A stretch of DNA of 21,502 bases from Symbiodinium natans (Eukaryota > Sar > Dinophyceae > Suessiales > Symbiodiniaceae), in NCBI GenBank assembly GCA_905221605.1, contig CAJNDS010001360.1, forward strand, positions 1 through 21,502, read 5' to 3'. This document shows positions 1 to 9,381 of this stretch, one piece after another. The notes under the pieces were generated by a model. The model saw nothing but the letters and a program-made list of their open reading frames with translations. It did not search any database and had not been told where the DNA came from. The translations under genes were made by a program, and so were the position numbers. The stretch's first letter is position 1. Every line of letters starts with the position of its first letter.

Positions 1-294
1 GAGAGAGAGCGAGAGAGAGCGAGAGAGAGCGAGAGAGAGCGAGAGAGAGCGAGAGAGAGCGAGAGAGAGCGAGAGAGAGCGAGAGAGAGAGAGCGAGAGA
101 GAGCGCGAGAGAGCGCGAGAGAGCGAGAGAGAGCGAGAGAGAGCGAGAGAGAGCGAGAGAGAGCGCGAGAGAGCGCGAGAGAGCGAGAGAGAGCGCGAGA
201 GAGCGCGAGAGAGCGCGAGAGAGCGCGAGAGAGCGCGAGAGAGCGCGAGAGAGCGCGAGAGAGCGCGAGAGAGCGCGAGAGAGCGAGAGAGAGC

Positions 295-332
<38 letters not shown>

Positions 333-386
333 GAGTGAGAGAGAGAGAGAGAGCGAAAAAAAAAGAGAGAGAGAGAGAGGGAGAGG

Positions 387-420
<34 letters not shown>

Positions 421-447
421 GCGAGAGAGAGAGAGAGAGAGAGAGAG
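1..447 (+). repeat. (GA)4GC decamer satellite, truncated at the window start
   Basis: The plus strand is purine except for regularly spaced C. Positions 1-90 are 10-bp units GAGAGAGAGC. A 4-bp register shift follows, then 10-bp blocks of two kinds from 91 to 300: GAGCGAGAGA and a one-base variant GAGCGCGAGA. The variants are clustered, with nine of the second kind in a row at 191-280. Positions 301-447 decay into GA dinucleotide with a short A-run near 356-364. Plus-strand frames give only Arg/Glu low-complexity peptide, which I do not regard as a gene. Confidence 0.97.
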
Positions 448-465
448 CAGTACAGTACAGTACAG
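448..465 (+). repeat. CAGTA pentamer tandem repeat
   Basis: Three exact copies of CAGTA plus a partial fourth sit directly at the edge of the GA satellite. Confidence 0.9.
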
Positions 466-1594
466 GCTCTTCCATGATGACCTTTTACCGAATGACGCCG
501 TGCATGGTTCACCTGTCAGTGCGATATTTGCAACCATTACCATCTCCCGCGCGGTGTGAGTTTTCTGCCACATGGCTTTCGCATCTCCAGCTTTTTCTGT
601 GTGTTCGCTGGTGCAACACCACAGCTTCTTCCATGACATGCTCCTTTTGTTTCTGGTTTTTCCCGTTTTCTTGCCGCTGATGGCTTGCCAGCGAGGCTCG
701 TTCCAGAGCAGAGGACTGGCAAACCAGAGCTATCACTCTTAAGCTCCAAAAGATCAATCAGCAGTGGTTTGAATCTTTGGCGTAGGACGTGAGATCCCCA
801 ACAGACATTGGACAGGCAGCAGCACTTTCTGCGGCAAGTTTTGGACCACTAGCCTGGATTGAAACAAGCAACGTAAGTAGTGTGTCGCTCTACTTGTACT
901 CACCAAGCCGACGGCAGCTCCAAAGCGGCAGTAGTCAAGAAACATTTCGTGCCAGTGTGAAGTTAAGTTCTCATTCCACAGGAGCAGCAGGGAGAGGTGC
1001 CTGCGTGGAGGGCCGAGGAGGTTGCGCCCGAAGCAGCGGAGGAGGAGGAGCGTTTGCCTGCTTGTTGTGCCGTAGTGTGCTCTCGACGTCGCGACGCTAT
1101 GCTGAAGCAGTAAGACTTAGTAAGACACAGGCATCTCGCTCTAACCCCCAAGCCCAAGCCCTAACTATGCGTGTAAGCGAAAACCCAAAAGGCAGCGTGA
1201 GGAATCCTGCTTCACAAGCTGTTGCAGCGCGGTAAGCGCTCAGTCGGAACTGTTTTCTACTCATTACACGAAGCTCTCAGGAAGGGCGGACCGCGGAGAG
1301 GGCTCAGCCACGTAGGGCGGGGTCTTCAGATGTATGTTACAGGACAGATAGGGGTGGCCATCAAGATACCCCACATCACTGACTATAGCGCCTTTCAGGG
1401 GCATCCTTCACTTGCCGGGCCCCCTCCCAGAATCGGCACCTTAAGGGCACCTTGAAGGGACGCCTCCCCCCAGTTGAAAGACCTGGCCGTCTCAGGCAAA
1501 AGACAACAACGTTGACCTAGGACTTTCTTCCGCCATTTACAACCCCTGCTGCACGGATCCCAGTGTTCTCCAAGCTTGGAGTTTTGATTTGCTC
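466..1594. other. Gene-free stretch
   Basis: No recognisable gene. Short open frames exist on both strands (the longest is 789-1235, plus) but they have no domain, no supporting composition and no homologous look. A weak CCCTAA-like patch lies at about 1145-1165. Confidence 0.6.
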
Positions 1595-1728
1595 TGGGAG
1601 GGGGGGGGGAGGGGGAGGGGGGGGAGGGGGAGGGGGGAGGGGGGGGAGGGGGGAGGGGGGGAGGAGGGGAGGAGGGGAGGGAGGGGGGAGGGGGGGAGGG
1701 AGGGAGGGAGGTGGGGGGGGGGGGGGGA
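1595..1728 (+). repeat. G-rich polypurine tract (GGGGGAGG-type), G-quadruplex prone
   Basis: The plus strand is G and A only, apart from one T at 1712. It has dozens of runs of three or more G and ends in a run of 15 G (1713-1727). The runs and single-A spacers fit intramolecular G-quadruplex formation. The complementary strand gives poly-proline frames, which are artefacts of the repeat. Confidence 0.95.
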
Positions 1729-2516
1729 TTTCTCTTTTGGGGAACTCTTTTTGACACTCCCCACAACTATCGACCTCCAAACCCGATACGTTTTTAAATT
1801 TTGGCCGCGTTCGGGCCACCCGAGACCCAACAACAACCACCAAGCAACCCCTGCGGCTTCGGCGGCATGTTGTTCGACCACGAGGGTCACTTCCTCAACC
1901 TCGATGCCCGGCGTTTCTTGGGCAGCAGGCCATCGCCTGGTCCCCCCTTGTGCTATACGTTGACAATAACAGCGCCAGGGCCATCTGTTGCGCTTGGAGT
2001 ATCAGTGTGGCTTCATGCCTTGGGTTTCACTCGTGCCCTCCCCGTCCAATTGCGCGGATGCGCCCTGGCGAAAGAGGATGTCACACATGCACCTGACCGC
2101 GTGCACTGATGTGCAGCCTGCCTTAAACCAAATCCTGGATGCCTTAATGGGTAAGTCGGGGTTGGGTTACAAAAAAATGTGAAAAATGTCTCCACCTCGA
2201 ACAAGGTATGCCTTCACTTGTGCGCGAGCACATTCCTGTGCTCCTCGTGTTGGCACCCAGGGCACCCCTGTGAGCACACCCGTGCTCTCGATGTTTGGCA
2301 CACCTGTGCCGTGTCATCATGCAGATTTGTGCGCCCTAAATGGAGGCACTTTTTGCGGGCACTAACACGTTTTGTGAATTCTCCGGGCGCCACAAGAGAG
2401 TGGGCGGCCTGTACACCTGGAAGAGTTCACAAGAGAAAGAAGCACCATTTGACCCGAGGACAAACCAAGCCGACATCCAAATTCGGATGATTTTCGGTGG
2501 TCAGTCAGCATGCTAA
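1729..2516. other. Gene-free stretch
   Basis: Several overlapping open frames of 60-125 codons occur on both strands, none with a recognisable motif. I see no structural RNA or repeat here. Confidence 0.55.
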
Positions 2517-2644
2517 CCAAGGCATCAGACCTCTTGACAAAGAGGTCCCTACCCGAAACCCTTAACCACCTTAACCCTTACAACCTCATAGCCCCAAACC
2601 CGAAACCCGAAATTCTCACCAAGGAATTAGACCTCTTGACAGAG
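2517..2644 (+). repeat. Two-copy ~102-bp direct duplication around telomere-like filler
   Basis: A segment beginning CCAAGG and containing AGACCTCTTGACA occurs at 2517 and again at 2619, an offset of 102 bp. Between them lie degenerate CCCTTAACC / CCCGAAACC motifs (about 2553-2610). The offset is a multiple of three, so both copies read in the same frame (LTKASDLLTK and LTKELDLLTE) inside a 74-codon open frame. I infer a local duplication rather than a gene. Confidence 0.7.
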
Positions 2645-3229
2645 CCAAAGCAAGGTCTCAAACCAGGGCACCTTTTGGGTCCACGCACCTACATCAGCTC
2701 TGTGTTTCTTTTTCTCGAAAGAACACAGCCTTAATTAAACAGCAGGTTTTCGTTGAAAGGCTTCTTTTAACATGAAGAACAGCTGTTGGATTAAAAGCAT
2801 CTTTTAGTTGTTCGGTAACAAAACCAGAAGATCAAGCATTGTGCGCACAGGCGGACACCCGAGAGAACTGGCCTTACCTTCAGAGGTTCGTAATCTCGTA
2901 GCCACCGCATGCAAATTGGCTCGAGCAAGTAGTGAAGAAATGGAGGAAAACAACGTAAGTTTCAAGACGCAGCTGCGGGTGTGATTATAACGCCTGCATC
3001 CTATCACAGAACCCACCCCCAAAAAAAGGAACGACACTGGTTCCTCGTCTTCATAGACGCCACAGACATGAGGATTCCGAAATGCGGGGGTACTTATTGG
3101 GGTCCTTATCCTAAGGGAGAATCCTACTTCTTAGGGGGTATATATTAGGGGCCCCTGAATATCGTAAGCCCACATATAGCCGGGAACCGGCGCGCCCTGG
3201 CTTCGATGGCTGCGCTTCGACACCGCGCA
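2645..3229. other. Gene-free stretch
   Basis: No gene recognised. Positions 3100-3150 hold a loose series of TTAGGGG / CTAAGGG motifs that look like decayed telomere-type repeat. Confidence 0.55.
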
Positions 3230-3256
3230 AGCCTCCGCGGGCCAATCGCGGAGGCT
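3230..3256. repeat. Perfect inverted repeat, 10-bp stem
   Basis: AGCCTCCGCG (3230-3239) is followed by a 7-base loop and then its exact reverse complement CGCGGAGGCT (3247-3256). The stem is very GC-rich. There is no flanking T-run and no neighbouring gene, so a role as terminator or attenuator is not supported. Confidence 0.85.
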
Positions 3257-3296
3257 CATGTTCTCGTTACAGAGAGGTCCATAGCATGCTACATAC

Positions 3297-3319
3297 ATAT
3301 ATATATATATATATATATA
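3297..3319. repeat. (AT)n microsatellite
   Basis: About 11.5 uninterrupted AT dinucleotides, flanked by short CATA and GATAT imperfections. Confidence 0.95.
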
Positions 3320-4844
3320 GATATGACCAAAACCCGTTGAATCCAGTCCAGAACCATTCATTCATCATGGGCGTTTATCCACTCCACTTCTGGGGATTGT
3401 CGGGGAAAGATAGTTTGGGGGAGGGTACAGCAACACCGCGTAAACTTGACGGGGACTTAGAGTGTCAACTTCGGATGCGTTCTTGCGGAGGTGACTTATG
3501 AGCTTGCAACGGTGAGCTGCGTCTACATGTGCGCGCCATGGCCAAATCTCGCTGTTCGGATTTTGGTTGTAAGGAGAATCAAAAAGGTTCTCCCACTGGT
3601 TCTATCGGTTTATGATTTTGGTGAGCTGGGGAATGTTCTGATGTTCTAAGCCAGCTTTGTTGGGAGACTTGTTGTGAGGTGGGCTGAAATCATGCTTGAG
3701 GCGAACATACACGACAGAGGGGTCGAACTTCTCCAATGTCAGACTGGAGCAGGCCCCAACATATGTGGCAAAGTTCAACAAACCCAAGGTCATCATGTGG
3801 AGCCCTTTCATGCTGTCAAGTTGAGGTATCGTTTGGCTAGATGAGGTATCGGTTGGAAAGCCTTGGTTTCGTTTTCTTTTCGTGCGCTGAGGGCCAGCTG
3901 ACGGAGCAAGTCCTCCGGCGGCGACTCTCAGCCCCCTTCACAAACGACAGCGCCTGGAGCCCAAAGAAATCGCAGCTAGCCAACGCAGAACGTGTTTTGT
4001 GACTGGCGCTCGACTGCAAACCTCAGCCTCGCGCTACCTGATGCTGGTGTGAAGTCTAGTCAGCGACAGGCTGCGGCAGGTGCTTGTAGGTCTTGCAGCA
4101 TCGTCCATGCATTTTCCACAGAACATGTGCAGACCTCGCGGCTCTCTGCCACACCTTGAAAGCCCAAAAGAGGATGTGCCAGTGGCACAAGGTGGGTTCT
4201 AGGCGGTTTGTGATCCGTTAGGCCAGCGAGCAAGCGTGTTCCGTGCCACCTGCCTGTGTCGTCCGAGCATAGTGTCCTGGGGCAGCAGCCCAGATTTCTC
4301 CACTCCGGGGCGGCCTGCAGCCTTGGCGCCAGCGCCGTGTGGAGACCGTGTCGTTTGACGCGGTCTCCTAAGCTTGACTGAGGACGCTGCCCTGATTTTA
4401 TTGGCATGGAGTTTGGCGTTGAACCTGTGAGAATGCCGGAGAATGAATACAGCAGCAAAATTTCCGCCGACCCGTCCAATTTTCCTCACCTTCCCGCACC
4501 TTCGCGCCTCACGGGCAGAGCGGGCTCACTTCCAAAACCGTGATGTAGACTCAGCTTGCCGGTGCGTTGCTGGGAAATCGAGAGCCATGCACCCCGTCAA
4601 TGCCATCAAGCCGTCCGATCAACCGAACTCTTCGCCCCGAACATCTCTGGGCTCAATTCCGAGCATGCCGCTGTCAAGCTTGCAAAGCCTCTGTCGCTGC
4701 GGCCAGATCAATAGCACCAGAGGCATGGCCTTTCAAGAGTTGCAGGCAATATGGCCCACTCAATGCATTCGTCTCCGCGGCATCACTCTGTTGCACTTGC
4801 CTTTGCGCCTCGGCTTGAAAGCACCCTATATATGCCTGGTTGGT
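3320..4844. other. Gene-free stretch
   Basis: No recognisable gene or repeat. Open frames include a 139-codon minus frame (4060-4479) and the start of a 264-codon plus frame (4443-5237). The latter runs into the diverged repeat family and lacks any domain. Confidence 0.5.
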
Positions 4845-5250
4845 GAGTGCAGAAGCTTCTGTAGGATATTTGCCTGCTCTGGGATTTCCATTTCCGATTG
4901 GTCAAACACAGGACTTTACACAGAGTGGCAAGCGCTGTGCGATGGCAAGATGAACACAAGAGGGAGCGAGCCAAGCTTCCTGACAGAGTTGCCATGCAAT
5001 TCTTTGCGAAACATTTGTTCGCCGTACTCTTTGCTCCTAGCATTGACTTGGGCACATGCCCTGATTCTGCTGGATGATGTCCTCTGTAGCCGCAAAATGT
5101 TACACCCCAAACCTGTGGCAGGATCACGTTACTATCAGCAAACTGCTTTCAAGAGGGATAGGTCTGGCCTTTCCATGTTGCCACCATGCCACTGTGTCGG
5201 CATTGTAGATACGGCTTCCAGGCGGCTTAGTTGCTGAGTGCAGAAGCTCC
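4845..5250 (+). repeat. Diverged repeat family, copy A
   Basis: It starts with GAGTGCAGAAGCTTCTGTAG, passes a purine-rich GAACACAAGAGGGAGCGAGCC segment, and then carries the family core at 4988-5077. The core reads V-A-M-Q-F-F-A-K-H-L-F with a later P-S-I-D-L-G-T-C and ends at a stop. Sequence to about 5250 matches copy B at 5836-6130 (shared ATCAGCAA, TTCAAGAGG, GTGTCGG and GAGTGCAGAA landmarks in the same order). Family identity is unknown. It may be a decayed mobile element or a retro-copied gene fragment. Confidence 0.65.
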
Positions 5251-5418
5251 TGTAGTGCTCAAGGACGTCTACTCAAGTTGTTCATTGATCGTTGATGGGA
5301 TTTCCCCATCCAGCCACCAATCAGACAAAGGACTCAGCGCGGAGTCGCGGAGATTGCACGATAGCAAGATCAAAAGAGGAGAGCCAACTGACCAGGTACT
5401 TTGCAATTCTTTCATATC
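5236..5418 (+). repeat. Diverged repeat family, second 5' part
   Basis: It repeats the opening of copy A 391 bp downstream: GAGTGCAGAAGCTCCTGTAG, then AATCAGACAAAGGACT, then AGCAAGATCAAAAGAGGAGAGCCAAC and TTTGCAATTCTTT. The order of landmarks is the same as at 4845-5005. It shows no P-S-I-D-L-G-T-C core after it, so it looks truncated. Confidence 0.6.
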
Positions 5419-5835
5419 TCCATGTGCGAACGAGACCTATGGTCAGCTGAGAGTATGTTGAAGAAGATGCCGCTTGTTCAAAATTGTCAGCAGCTCCACT
5501 GGCGTGATGTCCTTTGCGTAGCTCTGAACTTCTCCTTCCAAAGCCCAGTTGTGTCCAAGGCTATGTGTCGGAGAAGGTAAAGCTACAATCAGCGAACTTC
5601 TTGCGAGACTTGTAGATCTGCTTCGTTTCTATCTTGTTGTTAGAACTCTTCACGTGCCTTGTCGTACCTTTGCAGGCTTGAAAAGGCTTTGTTGCCACAG
5701 GCGAAAGAAAGCCAACGTAAGCGAAAGAGTGTCAAAGACCCTAGTGAAGCTGGGAATCAAATTTGGCCGCGACAAAGGCTTGGCGCAGGTTCGCGTGGGT
5801 GGCCAGTTTGTAACGCAGTCGCCTGCCCGTGTGCC
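5419..5835. other. Gene-free stretch between repeat copies
   Basis: No gene recognised. A 121-codon plus frame begins at 5549 and ends in copy B, and has no domain. A GAAAGAAAGCCAACGTAAGC segment near 5703 faintly resembles the purine-rich part of the repeat. Confidence 0.45.
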
Positions 5836-6130
5836 AACTCCAAGCAATTTTTCATTGTACCCTGTGCTCCTGGCATTGACTTGGGAACATGCCCTGGTTC
5901 TGGATGGCGTTTAGTGTGGCAAACCGCCGAACCTCAACATGTGGCGAGATAACGTCACCATCAGCAACCAGTTGTCAACTGTGTTCAAGAGGTGCAAGGG
6001 GGGGGGTTCATTTTGAATTGTGCCGACGCACCATCGTGTCATATTGTGTCGGTCTGGACGCAGCTTGAAACCCCTGTGTGAGTCGCCTTCTTTGCTGAGT
6101 GCAGAATCTCCGGTGAAGCTGAACGACGTC
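5836..6130 (+). repeat. Diverged repeat family, copy B
   Basis: The core at 5836-5907 reads N-S-K-Q-F-F-I-V-P-C-A-P-G-I-D-L-G-T-C-P with G-S-G-W following. Nucleotide similarity to copy A continues through CACCATCAGCAA, TGTTCAAGAGG, GTGTCGG and on to GAGTGCAGAATCTCC at 6097. A run of G at about 6000-6007 is an internal expansion. The upstream purine segment is not obvious in this copy. Confidence 0.65.
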
Positions 6131-6434
6131 GACTCACGTGGTTCACTTGTTTGTTTTACAAACAGCACTTCTGTCCCATTGAAACGCAGCACCAGGTTTC
6201 TGAAACAATTCGCATGCACATCTGCGCAGTTCTTTGTCGTGGCTTTGCTGGAGGCAGAAGCGTTTGACAGGCAGAAGCTATAATAAACCAGCAGTAACCC
6301 GCCATTGTGGGCCGTCTGTGGCTTCAGTGTATCAACCTCCACTTTTGTTCATATGACTAGCTGGAGTTGGCTGGAGCTGAAGATAACTTGGCCACATGCA
6401 AAAACAAACAACTGTTTCCACGAGCCAGGAAAAG

Positions 6435-6526
6435 GCTTCGGCACAGGGTTGTGATGATTGCCCTAGATGGACCAGCAGCTGCTGTTCAATTCTGTGTGTG
6501 ACACACCTTGTGATTCTCTACTCCGG
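6435..6526 (+). repeat. Repeat module R3, copy 1
   Basis: It opens with CGGCACAGGGTTGTG, contains TGTGTGTGACACACC and closes with TGATTCTCTACTC. The same landmarks at the same spacing occur at 8448-8546. It lies downstream of core copy B, as the second copy lies downstream of the 8204 core, so it is probably part of the same long element. Confidence 0.65.
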
Positions 6527-7804
6527 CATTGCCTGGGAAGCCCCGTGTTCCCGTGGTTTGCTGTGCTGTACCAAGCTATAATGCCCCATTGTGCTTATCC
6601 TGCGGGCTTGACAGTCACGTAGCACTCGATCGCCGAGTGGCACAGGTGCGGTGATCCAGGCATTCAGTAACTTATGCAAGTGCTCCACACGAGCCGAGCT
6701 CGCTGACCCTTCAATTGGTCTACACCGGCTAATGTCTGATTCTGAGTGGAGCGCGTTCCATTGCTCCTAGACTCCTAGCATTCACAGCAGGCAGAGATCC
6801 CCCGCAGAGGACCGGGGGGTGGGGGGGGGGCGGTGGAGATGGGGACTTGGCCTCCACTGTTTGATAAGTTATGCTCATTCGTGAGGTGGAACGTCCGCTC
6901 TGCCTGTCAGCTCCAAACTCTAGACCCGGAACCCTATAAACCCTGTAAGACCTAAATCAATGGGCCTTCGTGAGTTTCAAGACCGCGACGTCCATTGGCA
7001 ATGACTCCCGTTGCGGGGTTGCACTGCCCAGCCGAGCCCGCCCACGGACCGTGTGCTTTTGCAAGTGCATTCGGCTGCAAAGGTGTTGCACAATCATGCA
7101 AAACCTAGCACGAGGTTTGCAAGACTTGTAGGTGTCACTACTTACCACTAGTTCAGCAATATGTCGTTGCACACGTTCGCGGTTGTTTGTCGGACTTTGG
7201 AAATCGGCTTTGTAGACGGGCTCAATTACAATTGCCGAGCATCAAGATCCCCTCAAGCTCAACGGCTCAAAATCTATTTCTGCAGCGATCTGACTTGCCC
7301 GGAGCCTGTACACGCAGGCTGCCTATGACCAGCATGTGCCTTGTTCTTGGAAACACATTCTTCTGTGACGCTGCTGTGCTCTTAGCACGTACGGAAGAAG
7401 CTGCGACGGTTCTGCTTGATGGCAAGGGGTTATTGCTCAAGCATCTGATAAGTGAAAGCTACAGCTATCGTCATTCGGCCAAGCATTTCCAGATTTCTTT
7501 GGCTTGTTCAATGCCGTCGGTTTCGATGACCTTTCTGAAGACAATCCGGTCACCCAGCGAGCCACACGGGCCGTGTTGATTGGACCAAACAGACCAGCTG
7601 TGACCAGCCTTCTTGCTCTGTGATGTTCCACTCCTAGTGGGAAGCATCGCATGCCCACGTCTGTACCTCAATTTTGTCATGTGTCAACACCACTTCGTGG
7701 GTTGGGACGCTTTTGGCGATGACCGGACTACTTGAAGGTAGGTTTTTGGCCGCATGTCCACGCCTCACCAGCAAAAGGTTGACTTGTTGACAGGGTGCCG
7801 GCGA
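6527..7804. other. Gene-free stretch
   Basis: It contains a G-run (6814-6836), a short telomere-like patch AACCCTATAAACCC (about 6931-6944), and open frames up to 130 codons (7187-7579, plus) without recognisable domains. Confidence 0.5.
6814..6836 (+). repeat. G-run
   Basis: GGGGGGT is followed by an eleven-base G run and CGGTGG. It is a short homopolymer expansion with quadruplex potential. Confidence 0.85.
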
Positions 7805-7941
7805 GGGCGCAGCTGCGAATCCTAAGGAGAAGCGAGCCCATCGACCTTCCAAAGTTTCCAAAGTCTCTAAGCCACATGTCCGAGTGGCACTGCGATGCTC
7901 CGAGCATCAACTTGGCAACGGGCCGGGGTTCAGTTGGATGG
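7805..7941 (+). repeat. Diverged repeat family, copy C
   Basis: It begins GGCGCAGCTGCGAATC, then the purine segment reading R-R-S-E-P-I-D-L-P-K-F (7825-7857), and ends with A-P-S-I-N-L-A-T-G and S-V-G-W (7909-7941). The frame stays open from the purine segment through the core, unlike most copies. Confidence 0.6.
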
Positions 7942-8008
7942 GCCTGGATGGGACCTGGGAAACTCAGAGCACGATCAGCTGCAGAGGATCCTTCCATACC
8001 CTGAATCC

Positions 8009-8021
8009 TTAAACCCTAAAC
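8009..8021 (-). repeat. Short telomere-like motif
   Basis: TTAAACCCTAAAC is about two units of a plant/dinoflagellate-type TTTAGGG repeat on the minus strand. Confidence 0.7.
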
Positions 8022-8164
8022 TGATGTAAACGTAAACCTTGCCATTGGCATGAACCCTCCTGCCAAAGAATGAACTTGGCACCGGCTGGTGGCGAACTTT
8101 CGCGAGCAAGCCGTGTTCCGATCCTTTTGCAAAGTGCCTACAGTAAGGAGCCGTTTGGTGCCCA

Positions 8165-8293
8165 AAAAACACATGTAAGGGCGGAAGAAGCTTCCTTGAA
8201 GACGTTGCCATGCAACTCTTTGCGAAGAGTATGTTCATGGTATATTCCCCTCCTAGCTTTGACTTGGGAACATGCCATGGTTCTGCTGGATGG
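8165..8293 (+). repeat. Diverged repeat family, copy D
   Basis: The purine-rich AGGGCGGAAGAAGC segment leads into the core at 8204-8293. The core reads V-A-M-Q-L-F-A-K-S-M-F and then P-P-S-F-D-L-G-T-C-H-G-S-A-G-W. This is the best open copy: the same frame continues past the core to a stop at about 8543, giving the 111-codon frame 8210-8545. It is probably a decayed element rather than a functional gene, but coding cannot be excluded. Confidence 0.65.
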
Positions 8294-8447
8294 TGCGGAA
8301 TGGAACTTGAAGGGCGGTACAAGCCATTGCTATACTCGGCAGAATCTGTTGCTGAATTGTGTGGCTGCCACACCAGCTATTGCCTGGGATCTGGGCAAGC
8401 TAAGCTGCAAGCGGAAAAGCTCATGGGCTGGGCACGCCACAAAATGG

Positions 8448-8546
8448 CTTGGCACAGGGTTGTGGTGGTCGCCAGTGCCGGCTATGCACTTCTGCATGAC
8501 CTTTGTGTGCCACACTGCCTTTTGATTCTCTACACCCACAATTGAT
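8448..8546 (+). repeat. Repeat module R3, copy 2
   Basis: It opens with TGGCACAGGGTTGTGG, contains TTTGTGTGCCACACTGCC and closes with TGATTCTCTACAC. It matches 6435-6526 along its length with many substitutions. Confidence 0.65.
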
Positions 8547-8934
8547 CACTTTTCCGCGGTTGTGCCAGATGCAAAGTTCCGCTGCGAACGTGTGGTAGGC
8601 AACGCCAAAATCAGCACAGAGTCTTTGTCAGTTCTGTTGCTGCCTTCGCACCGAATCAGGAAGTACCAGTTCGTCGATACTCGCGGCGTTGTTTCAATAG
8701 CTGCGTTGACACTTCTACGTTCGTAAAGCAGCCACGGACTTCTGTGTCAACAGCCCTCCTTGGATCCGACTTTTATGCCAAGCGCGACGGCTTCCATGAC
8801 AGGGGTCTGTTGTCCCTGGCTTCAATCCAGGGGCCCAGCCAGAAATGTCCTTTCGCGGCGTGCGCCGCGGTTTTTATCCCGATATGTCTTGTGCCCGACT
8901 TCCTTCCCGCGGATATTATACAGGATCGTCGGGC
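8547..8934. other. Gene-free stretch
   Basis: No gene recognised. It contains the hairpin at 8854-8869 and a 7-bp inverted repeat GCCCGAC / GTCGGGC (8893-8899 and 8928-8934). Confidence 0.5.
8854..8875 (+). repeat. GC-rich hairpin followed by five T
   Basis: CGCGGCG (8854-8860), a 2-base loop and CGCCGCG (8863-8869) form a 7-bp stem, with one G and TTTTT after it. The shape resembles an intrinsic terminator, but in a presumed eukaryotic nuclear genome with no gene just upstream I do not assign that function. Confidence 0.5.
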
Positions 8935-9327
8935 TTAACTGTCCGTCGGCTTAGAGGTTGAAGGCTTGCCTAAGGGGCCAGGCCATTGGGCTAGGCTCAG
9001 CTTCCCCTTGATTTGTTCGTGGTGTCTGTCTGGGCAGGAGCAGAAGCTTTGAGGAGTGTTCTGGGCCCCGCGCATCTGCATGAGTTCTTCTATGGTTACC
9101 ATACCAAGACCACTGGGAGGGTTGAGAAACTCAGGGCCTGAGGGGAAGTCGGGCCGCGTGGATTTCATCCAAGTCCAGTCCCGGATGCCAGCGGCAGAAA
9201 CGGGAGAATGAGCAAAAACCAATGTAGTGGTCTCGGCTTGCTGAAGATGATCACGGTTTTGCGGTAACCCTACATTCTGGGTATGAGGGGTCAGAAAGGT
9301 CAGGCCCATGGATTTCATCTGAGGCAT
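8935..9327 (-). CDS. Hypothetical open frame, possible exon
   Basis: A 130-codon frame that I do not recognise. Its central and C-terminal parts look more protein-like than most frames here: V-T-I-E-E-L-M-Q-M-R-G at residues 77-87 and C-S-C-P-D-R-H-H-E-Q at 96-105. A second minus-strand frame 400 bp upstream in its direction carries S-I-T-E-E-M and C-P-G-V-S-S-R-H-D-E-Q at similar spacing. That hints at a duplicated exon or domain. On this strand the sequence CCTCAG immediately precedes the first ATG, which could be a splice acceptor. The frame may equally be chance. Confidence 0.2.
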   Translation of the reverse strand: MPQMKSMGLTFLTPHTQNVGLPQNRDHLQQAETTTLVFAHSPVSAAGIRDWTWMKSTRPDFPSGPEFLNPPSGLGMVTIEELMQMRGAQNTPQSFCSCPDRHHEQIKGKLSLAQWPGPLGKPSTSKPTDS

Positions 9328-9381
9328 GTGGCCCTGGCAAAATCCAACATCATGACCGCCTAAAGCATTCGGTGGGCATTC

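Noticed and set aside
335-559. Arg/Glu-rich 74-codon frame
   Set aside because: It is a translation of the GA satellite.
1395-1890. Three overlapping proline-rich minus-strand frames
   Set aside because: They are translations of the C-rich complement of the G tract; all three frames are open there because of the repeat.
2897-2929. CGTAGCCA ... TTGGCTCGAG, resembling the two halves of the dinoflagellate spliced leader
   Set aside because: The halves are separated by about 11 extra bases and one is mismatched; it is probably coincidence.
4443-5237. Longest open frame (264 codons, plus)
   Set aside because: No domain is recognised, it crosses unrelated sequence into repeat copy A in a different frame from the conserved core, and its composition resembles the other chance frames.
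8854-8875. Rho-independent terminator shape
   Set aside because: The genome appears eukaryotic and no gene ends at this place.
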